From positions 1-6,319 of the forward strand of contig JACPMS010000006.1 in NCBI GenBank assembly GCA_016185875.1: 6,319 nucleotides of DNA, written 5' to 3'. How positions within the stretch are numbered: position 1 is the first letter of the stretch; every line of letters begins with the position of its first letter. This stretch comes from Candidatus Woesearchaeota archaeon (lineage in GTDB: Archaea; Nanobdellota; Nanobdellia; Woesearchaeales; GW2011-AR4). Made by a program: the position numbers and the translations under genes. The notes beneath the pieces were generated by a model. That model was not told the origin of the DNA and made no database searches. It was given only the letters and a program-made list of their open reading frames with translations. Of the stretch, positions 1 to 4,342 are shown piece by piece.

Positions 1-156
1 AAGTTTTTTGGACTTTAAGGTGTTAAGGATGGTTCGTACAGTGCCTTCCCCAAGCTCAAGCTTTCTTGAAAGTTCCTGCCTTCCTGTATTTTTATTAAAC
101 CTTAAAAAGCATCTTAGAATGTCGAGCTTTGTGAAATTTTGTATATTGCCAACCAT
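1..156 (-). CDS. Partial winged-helix DNA-binding protein (N-terminal 52 residues)
   Basis: The reading frame opens at ATG (complement of 154-156) and stays open to the window edge, so only 52 N-terminal residues are visible and the C-terminus is missing. The peptide reads as a compact helix-turn-helix. Helix 1 is around FTKLDILRCFLRF (residues 8-20). Helix 2 is around GRQELSRKLEL (25-35). The recognition helix is around GEGTVRTILNTLKSKKL (36-52). The LGEGTVRTIL signature resembles the N-terminal winged helix of archaeal regulator-like proteins such as the DUF4443 group, a family assignment made from memory. A TATA box centred about 26 bases upstream supports this start and suggests a leaderless message. 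The gene lies downstream of, and on the same strand as, the surface-protein gene that ends at 248, but appears to have its own promoter. A DNA-binding role is likely. The effector domain, ligand and targets cannot be seen. Confidence 0.72.
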   Translation of the reverse strand, partial: MVGNIQNFTKLDILRCFLRFNKNTGRQELSRKLELGEGTVRTILNTLKSKKL

Positions 157-178
157 AAGGAAAATGTTTTGAGCAATA

Positions 179-186
179 TTTATAAA
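179..186 (-). promoter_or_regulatory. TATA box for the partial helix-turn-helix gene
   Basis: TTTATAAA on the minus strand is centred about 26 bases before the ATG at 156. That is the usual archaeal distance from TATA box to transcription start, so transcription should begin at or next to the start codon. No Shine-Dalgarno lies between the box and the ATG, which fits a leaderless transcript. No T-tract is visible on this strand between the upstream gene's stop at 248 and this box, so some read-through from that gene is possible. Confidence 0.55.
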
Positions 187-247
187 CTTTCTGCTAGTGC
201 CTGAAATCAATCTTATGGATCAAGTTTGCTTGCTTTATTGATTTTTA

Positions 248-1327
248 TCAGCTTTTTTTCGGTAATCCAAAAACAACCAAGGCAGCAAGCAATACTATAA
301 CAGAAACACCGCCCAATAACATTAAGTATAATACCGGCGAATCTAATATTGATACTTCTTCAGTCATTGTAATCAGCCCTTGAGGTGGGATTTTTGTTTC
401 TTCTGCTGGCTGGATTACATTTATCGATGTTTCATTTCTTGTTTCCTGCGCAGGTTTTGCTTTAGCTGCGCCAGATGTGCAGTCTTCAACAGTCAAGTAC
501 AAAGTTTTCTGGTCGAATAATATAAAATTCTGCCAGTAAAGATTCACAGATATAGGATATGTTCCTGACTTGAAGAAAGAAGGCACTTCTATATTCAGGG
601 TTTTTTTATGGGTTATCGGATAATCTGTGTCATCATCACTAAAAGCTCCCAGGAATATTCCCTTGTCATATGAATCAATGCCGAGGCTGCTGGACTTAAA
701 TTCAAGAGCAACTTCATTTTCCACACTTGAGCCTCCGTTTGCTATTTCTGCTGAAAGCTGCGCTTTTCTTTTGCAGTCCACTGTGCTGGGCTCTAATGAA
801 GCATTTGTAAGCTTTATGTCGTGGCTCAGTTTCCTTATATCAAGCCTTGACGTGAGTTTTGATGCATATGCGGTGTCATTTTTGCCTGTTCCCTGGACTT
901 CTATAAGAACATCATGCGGGCCTGTATCGATTTCATAAGGGACATAAAATTTGACATCTGCTTTTTCCTCCCGCCCGGCTTCCAGGACAAAACTCCTGCT
1001 CAGCTCCTTCCATTTTTTTCCGTGCCTGCCTTCAATTGTTATTTTTGCATCTATGTCCCTTAAATCCATATCCTTAAAAGTATTTTCAATTGTAAGCGTA
1101 AATGTCAGATTTGAGCCCGGAAACACGTCTATTTTTATGCTAGAGCCATTAATCAAAGGCACTGGAGCATTGTCCACCTTTGTTGTTTTTTGCTCTCGTT
1201 CCATCTGATAAACTGTCGAATAGTCATAATCTGCATGCGCATCAATTTTTGTTATTTCCAGCCCTTCAGCAAATGAAACTGCAGCTGTTAAAACTGCAAA
1301 CAAAAGGGCAAAAATTATTATTTTCAT
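248..1327 (-). CDS. Secreted, C-terminally membrane-anchored beta-rich surface protein (paralogue A)
   Basis: This is a 359-residue protein of unknown specific function, with the layout of an archaeal single-pass surface protein. Residues 1-20 are a signal peptide (a single K, then a hydrophobic stretch ending in SFA, with a likely cut before E21). Residues 21-283 alternate polar and hydrophobic residues as in immunoglobulin-like or S-layer-related (COG1361-like) beta domains. A charged and proline-containing linker follows (about 284-328), then a transmembrane helix (about 331-354) and a short PKKS tail, giving an outside-facing body. Cys185 and Cys283 are the only cysteines in the exterior part and may form a disulfide. 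N-glycosylation sequons occur at N73, N150, N175 and N298. It is clearly homologous to the divergent neighbour at 1476-2531 along its whole length: the start GLEITKID, the TIEG motif, the cysteine pair, GTYPIS, and an I-x-P-A-E stalk motif. It could be a minor S-layer component, an adhesin or a structural envelope protein. There is no catalytic motif. The topology call is strong; the function is unknown. Confidence 0.85.
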   Translation of the reverse strand: MKIIIFALLFAVLTAAVSFAEGLEITKIDAHADYDYSTVYQMEREQKTTKVDNAPVPLINGSSIKIDVFPGSNLTFTLTIENTFKDMDLRDIDAKITIEGRHGKKWKELSRSFVLEAGREEKADVKFYVPYEIDTGPHDVLIEVQGTGKNDTAYASKLTSRLDIRKLSHDIKLTNASLEPSTVDCKRKAQLSAEIANGGSSVENEVALEFKSSSLGIDSYDKGIFLGAFSDDDTDYPITHKKTLNIEVPSFFKSGTYPISVNLYWQNFILFDQKTLYLTVEDCTSGAAKAKPAQETRNETSINVIQPAEETKIPPQGLITMTEEVSILDSPVLYLMLLGGVSVIVLLAALVVFGLPKKS

Positions 1328-1354
1328 GTTTTGTACTTATTATGTAGTAGTTAT

Positions 1355-1369
1355 TTTATATATATAAAG
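1355..1369 (-). promoter_or_regulatory. TATA region for surface-protein paralogue A
   Basis: The minus strand reads CTTTATATATATAAAA here, an extended TATA element with two possible registers centred about 32-38 bases before the ATG at 1327. Either register predicts a 5' leader of only about 5-12 bases. No Shine-Dalgarno-like sequence precedes the ATG, in line with a nearly leaderless message. The box shares the 148-bp intergenic region with the promoter of the divergent paralogue. Confidence 0.5.
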
Positions 1370-1443
1370 GTTGTGTTTTTTGGCAATGGCTAATGACACG
1401 CCAGAGGGTTTAACTATTGTTACTATTACTAAATAGCGAAAAA

Positions 1444-1451
1444 TTTAAATA
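1444..1451 (+). promoter_or_regulatory. BRE/TATA promoter for surface-protein paralogue B
   Basis: TTTAAATA is preceded by the purine/A-rich CGAAAAA, a good match to a TFB-recognition element followed by a TATA box. Its centre is about 28 bases before the GTG at 1476, so transcription is predicted to start at about 1473-1475. This supports the GTG as the start of an almost leaderless message. The same TTTAAATA octamer precedes the TrmB gene (2638) and psmB (3533). Confidence 0.6.
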
Positions 1452-1475
1452 CCCAAGGCATTTAGCCTTCAAAAG

Positions 1476-2531
1476 GTGGTTAAAATTAAGATTAGGGTAT
1501 TACTAAGCCTGATGGTATTTGTTATAGTTATAATGTTAAGCAATTTAGCTCATGCTTCTGGAGAAAATCTGCAAATTTCAAACGTTGATGTAAAAGTGAG
1601 CAGCAAAACCCTCAGGAACATGAGCAATGGCGAGACTATCTCTGAGGAAGCCAGGCCTGATTACCCGGTTGAATTTAGGGTTGAAGTTCGGAATAATTTT
1701 ACAAGGGCGCAGGACTTTAGAATCAGGGATATAACAGTTAAAACGATTATTGAGGGCATAGACAATGGAGAAGATTTAGAGATAGAATCCGACAGATTTG
1801 ACTTGAGGGCGGACACTGAAAAGAGATCATTTTTTGATTTTATAATCCCATTAGAGGTACGGGAAGATGCATATAATGTAATAATAACTGCAGAAGGCGA
1901 GGACGAAGATGGAACAAACGAGATGGCTGAAATGAGGCTAAAGCTTGAGGTAGATAAGGATAATGACATGCTAAAGTTTATCAAAACATCATTGATTCCA
2001 GCTGAAATTTCCTGCAACAGGAAAAATGTCCAGCTTGCTATAACTCTGCTAAACATTGGAAATCATGATGAGGATGGAGTGTCTCTCCAGATATCCAATG
2101 AGGAATTGGGGCTTGATATCAGGGATAAGATTGACACCCTGTTTGCCAGGCCAAATGAGCCTGAGAGCAGGTTTTCAAAAACATATTTGTTCAATGTGCC
2201 AGGCAACTTAGAGGCTGGCAACTACCCAATCACGCTAAGAGTATTATACAACGATGACCGCAATACAGCAGAAGGCACTGTAACATTAATTGTTAACAGC
2301 TGCGCAAAAGCAATTGCTGAATCTGCCAGGCCTGAAGAAGGTCCTGGCGTCGAAGTTATAACTCCTGCAGAGACTGGAAAAACTGCTGCGCAGCCTGAAA
2401 TACCAGCTGGCACAGTGGTCACGCAGGAAAGCCCTTTGAAAAGAAACATCTTAGTCGTTGGGATTGTAATTGTGGCTGCTATAATTGCCGGGATAGTTTT
2501 AGTTGTTAGCTTGTTTAGGAGAAAAGGGTAA
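1476..2531 (+). CDS. Secreted, C-terminally membrane-anchored beta-rich surface protein (paralogue B)
   Basis: This 351-residue protein has the same plan as its divergent neighbour. A signal peptide covers residues 1-27, with a basic KIKIR start, a hydrophobic core and an A-H-A cut site before S28. An acidic, beta-strand-rich exterior spans about 28-276. A proline/threonine-rich stalk follows (about 277-322), then a transmembrane helix (about 325-346) and a basic RRK tail that should stay inside the cell. Cys180 and Cys276 match the cysteine pair of paralogue A in position and spacing. Sequons occur at N48 and N74. The GTG start is chosen because it supplies the positively charged end of the signal peptide and lies about 28 bases after a TATA box. 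The next Met, residue 13, would remove that end. The GTG sits inside an AGGTGG sequence, so initiation at the ATT codon at 1485 is a less likely alternative. The acidic bias of the mature part is stronger than in paralogue A. A role in the cell envelope is likely; the exact function is unknown. Confidence 0.84.
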   Translation: MVKIKIRVLLSLMVFVIVIMLSNLAHASGENLQISNVDVKVSSKTLRNMSNGETISEEARPDYPVEFRVEVRNNFTRAQDFRIRDITVKTIIEGIDNGEDLEIESDRFDLRADTEKRSFFDFIIPLEVREDAYNVIITAEGEDEDGTNEMAEMRLKLEVDKDNDMLKFIKTSLIPAEISCNRKNVQLAITLLNIGNHDEDGVSLQISNEELGLDIRDKIDTLFARPNEPESRFSKTYLFNVPGNLEAGNYPITLRVLYNDDRNTAEGTVTLIVNSCAKAIAESARPEEGPGVEVITPAETGKTAAQPEIPAGTVVTQESPLKRNILVVGIVIVAAIIAGIVLVVSLFRRKG

Positions 2532-2538
2532 ATTTTCA

Positions 2539-2557
2539 TTTTCTTTTTTTTAATATT
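2539..2557 (+). terminator. Oligo-T terminator after surface-protein paralogue B
   Basis: Eight bases after the TAA stop, the plus strand carries TTTTC followed by eight consecutive T (2544-2551) and then further T-rich sequence, with no clear hairpin. Archaeal RNA polymerase stops at such oligo-T tracts, and aCPSF1/FttA cuts at U-rich 3' ends. This is the strongest T-tract on the plus strand outside genes in this window. Confidence 0.6.
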
Positions 2558-2637
2558 TTAGGTTGAATAACAATTAACTGCCGTGCATCATATAAAATCA
2601 AGTATAACCCCTTTAAAGTAGTTACATAATAGAAAGC

Positions 2638-2645
2638 TTTAAATA
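2638..2645 (+). promoter_or_regulatory. BRE/TATA promoter for the TrmB-family gene
   Basis: TTTAAATA is preceded by GAAAGC, a plausible TFB-recognition element, and is centred about 29 bases before the ATG at 2671. The predicted leader is only a few bases, with no Shine-Dalgarno. Two small palindromes, CTTTAAAG (2611-2618) and AAAGCTTT (2633-2640), lie at and just upstream of the box and could serve as operator half-sites, but both are short and AT-rich. Confidence 0.55.
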
Positions 2646-2670
2646 GGAATAATGAATACTTTAGAGCAGA

Positions 2671-3441
2671 ATGCAGCAGGAAAAACAGTTTTTATTGGAT
2701 TTGAGGAAATACTTCAGGCTGAATATTTATGAAGTCAAGGTTTGGACTGCTTTGCTGAGCAGGGGCATTGCTTCTGCAGGCGAGGTTGCTGATATTTCTG
2801 GAGTTCCAAGAAGCAGATGCTATGACGTTCTTGAATCATTGGAGAAGAAAGGCTTTATAGTGATGAAGATAGGCAAGCCTATAAAATACCTTGCTGTAAA
2901 CCCTGAAGCGATTCTTGAAAGGGTAAAGAAAAACATCAGGGACGAAGCTGATGAGCTGGCAATGCAGATGGAGAGCATAAAGGAAACAGACGAATTCAAG
3001 GAGATTGAGCTGCTGCACAAGACAGGAGTTCAGCATGTTGACGTTTCATCAATATCAAAATCAATTGTCGGAAGAACAGGCATCAACAGGCACATAAAGG
3101 ACATGATTTCAAAAGCAAAATCAAATGTTGCTGTTGTCTCAACCTCAGAGCATGCCGAGAGGAATATCAAGCTGTTGAAAGGGTTTAGCCAAAGTTTTGC
3201 AAAAAAGGGAATGAAGGTAAGGCTCTATGCACCTTCCATTAAGGCTATTGGCCAGAAGCTTCAGAACATAGAGCACGTAGAGCACAATGCCAGCACAAGC
3301 TTTGTAAGCGTTGACGGCAGGGAAATGGTCTTCATGGTTTCAAATGCAAATGTAGTTCCTGATTACGAAGTTGCAATCTGGATTAACAGCCCGTTCTTTG
3401 TGAATGCAGTGAATGTTCTTTTTGAAGAAAGTTTGAAGTGA
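2671..3441 (+). CDS. TrmB-family transcriptional regulator
   Basis: This 256-residue protein has the two-part TrmB layout. Residues about 10-80 form a winged helix. The start, LRLNIYEVKVWTALLSRG-like, is typical. Helix-turn-helix residues span about 34-60 with the recognition helix PRSRCYDVLESLEKKG (46-61), and a wing at KIGKPIKYLAV (66-76) is followed by the usual NPEAIL. Residues about 80-108 form a charged helix, probably a dimerising coiled coil. Residues about 130-256 resemble the phospholipase-D-like effector half of TrmB proteins (GRTGINRHIKDMISKAKSNVAVVST), without an HxK catalytic signature that I can see. The family controls metabolic and other genes in archaea, often by sensing sugars, but no ligand can be read from this sequence. 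The gene is flanked by the surface-protein pair and by psmB, has its own promoter, and may regulate itself or neighbours. The fold and family are well supported; the targets are unknown. Confidence 0.9.
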   Translation: MQQEKQFLLDLRKYFRLNIYEVKVWTALLSRGIASAGEVADISGVPRSRCYDVLESLEKKGFIVMKIGKPIKYLAVNPEAILERVKKNIRDEADELAMQMESIKETDEFKEIELLHKTGVQHVDVSSISKSIVGRTGINRHIKDMISKAKSNVAVVSTSEHAERNIKLLKGFSQSFAKKGMKVRLYAPSIKAIGQKLQNIEHVEHNASTSFVSVDGREMVFMVSNANVVPDYEVAIWINSPFFVNAVNVLFEESLK

Positions 3442-3447
3442 AGAAAT

Positions 3448-3491
3448 TTTGGATTTATATAGTGAAATTTATTATTTATTAATAATCCAAA
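3448..3491 (+). terminator. AT-rich inverted repeat after the TrmB gene, possible 3' end signal
   Basis: TTTGGATT (3448-3455) pairs with AATCCAAA (3484-3491) over eight bases across a 28-base, nearly all A/T loop. The structure lies 7 bases after the TGA stop. The loop contains TTATTTATTAATAA, including a perfect 10-bp palindrome TTATTAATAA (3476-3485). There is no long pure T run, so it is only a candidate terminator or RNA-processing site. It could equally be an operator upstream of psmB. Confidence 0.3.
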
Positions 3492-3532
3492 TTTAATTCA
3501 AAAATTAAAATTTATAAAACTCAACCGCAATG

Positions 3533-3540
3533 TTTAAATA
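3533..3540 (+). promoter_or_regulatory. TATA box for psmB
   Basis: TTTAAATA is centred about 48 bases before the psmB ATG, predicting a start near 3562 and a leader of about 22 bases. A second AT-rich TATA-like element, TTTATAAAA (3511-3519), lies about 20 bases further upstream and could give an alternative start near 3541. The first is favoured because it matches the octamer used by two other genes here. Confidence 0.5.
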
Positions 3541-3574
3541 CTACCTCAATATCTACAACAATAAGAAATTCTTC

Positions 3575-3578
3575 AGGT
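3575..3578 (+). promoter_or_regulatory. Weak Shine-Dalgarno of psmB
   Basis: AGGT ends six bases before the ATG and can pair with the CACCU part of the archaeal 16S rRNA 3' end. It is short, but it lies within the predicted leader at proper spacing, unlike the regulators and surface proteins in this window, which show no such element upstream of their start codons. Confidence 0.35.
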
Positions 3579-3584
3579 TTTAAA

Positions 3585-4223
3585 ATGAATAGTTCAGAGT
3601 TGAAAACAGGTACAACAACTATAGGAGTTGTATGCAAAGACGGCTTAGTGCTGGCTGCAGACAAGAGGGCGACATCCGGCTACTTGATTTCATACAAGAA
3701 GTTTGACAAGATAATAACAATAACAGACAGCATAGCTGTCACAGTTGCAGGCACTGTCTCTGATGTGCAGCTGCTGACAAAATACCTTAAAGCAGAGCTC
3801 AGGTTAAAGGACATAAGGACAGGCAGGGAAACAACTGTAAAGGAAGCTGCAAACCTGCTTGCAAACTTTGTTTACAACAACATAAGGAAGCTAAGCCTGA
3901 TACCAGGAATATCGCATTTCATAGTGGGCGGCAAAGACGGCTCTGGGTTTCATCTTTACGACTTAAGCCCTGACGGCTCAATTGTTGAAGTTGATGATTA
4001 CATTTCTTCAGGCTCAGGCTCTGTAATGGCATTTGGCGTTTTGGAAACACTGTACAAAAAGGGGCTGACAGTTGATGAAGGGGTAAAGCTTACTGCAAAA
4101 GGGGTCAATGCAGCAGTGCAGCGCGACATAGCATCAGGCAACGGCATAGACATCGTTACCATCACAAAGGATGGAATCAAAAAAGTATTTTCCAAGGAAC
4201 TTGAATTGAAAATTGAAGTATGA
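3585..4223 (+). CDS. psmB: 20S proteasome catalytic subunit beta
   Basis: This is the Ntn-hydrolase subunit that forms the inner two seven-member rings of the archaeal 20S proteasome and cuts unfolded proteins delivered by an AAA unfoldase. The 212-residue length is normal. A nine-residue propeptide ends in TG; self-cleavage before T10 exposes the catalytic threonine of TTTIGVV. In mature numbering (minus 9) the key residues are present: Thr1, Asp17 (AADKRAT), Lys33 (FDK) and Ala46-Gly47 (VAGT), followed by the SGSGS loop (precursor 142-146) and the RDIASG motif with Asp181 and Ser184, which completes the active site. Val54 (mature 45) at the expected S1 pocket position suggests preference for hydrophobic residues. 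The alpha subunit gene is not in this window. The start is fixed by the short propeptide and the AGGT element. It lies 119 bases upstream of the aCPSF1 gene, a pairing also found in methanogens. Function is near certain. Confidence 0.97.
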   Translation: MNSSELKTGTTTIGVVCKDGLVLAADKRATSGYLISYKKFDKIITITDSIAVTVAGTVSDVQLLTKYLKAELRLKDIRTGRETTVKEAANLLANFVYNNIRKLSLIPGISHFIVGGKDGSGFHLYDLSPDGSIVEVDDYISSGSGSVMAFGVLETLYKKGLTVDEGVKLTAKGVNAAVQRDIASGNGIDIVTITKDGIKKVFSKELELKIEV

Positions 4224-4241
4224 AATTTTCTAAAGTATACA

Positions 4242-4280
4242 TTGATTATTTTTGAATCAAAATTTATTATTATATTTTAA
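4242..4280 (+). terminator. Weak hairpin plus T-rich stretch after psmB
   Basis: TTGATT (4242-4247) and AATCAA (4255-4260) can form a 6-bp stem with a seven-base, T-rich loop. It is followed by AAATTTATTATTATATTTT. The 12-mer AAATTTATTATT (4260-4271) also occurs after the TrmB gene at 3465-3476, suggesting a shared 3' end context. The stem is weak and T runs do not exceed five, so this is a tentative call. Confidence 0.3.
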
Positions 4281-4300
4281 AAAAATTGTTAAGAACTTCA

Positions 4301-4310
4301 TTAAAAAATA
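4301..4310 (+). promoter_or_regulatory. Possible TATA-like element for fttA
   Basis: TTAAAAAATA is centred about 37 bases before the ATG at 4343 and would give a leader of about 12 bases that still includes the Shine-Dalgarno. It departs from the TTTAAATA form used by other genes here, and the whole spacer is AT-rich. Transcription may instead read through from psmB. Confidence 0.25.
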
Positions 4311-4332
4311 AACCAGATAAAAATTTCTAAAT

Positions 4333-4338
4333 AGGTGG
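4333..4338 (+). promoter_or_regulatory. Shine-Dalgarno of fttA
   Basis: AGGTGG ends four bases before the ATG. AGGTG is complementary to the CACCU of the archaeal 16S rRNA 3' end. It is the best ribosome-binding site in the window and fixes the start at 4343. Confidence 0.75.
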
Positions 4339-4342
4339 ATAA

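Noticed and set aside
627..1208. Two plus-strand open frames opposite surface-protein paralogue A
   Set aside because: They are serine- and phenylalanine-rich shadows. The minus strand carries a full protein with signal peptide, membrane anchor and a matching paralogue.
1512..1514. ATG at codon 13 of paralogue B as the true start
   Set aside because: It would remove the basic KIKIR end of the signal peptide and leave a leader of nearly 40 bases without a well-placed Shine-Dalgarno.
1661..2056. Minus-strand open frame of about 131 residues opposite paralogue B
   Set aside because: It is a serine-rich antisense shadow of the acidic coding strand, with no initiation signals.
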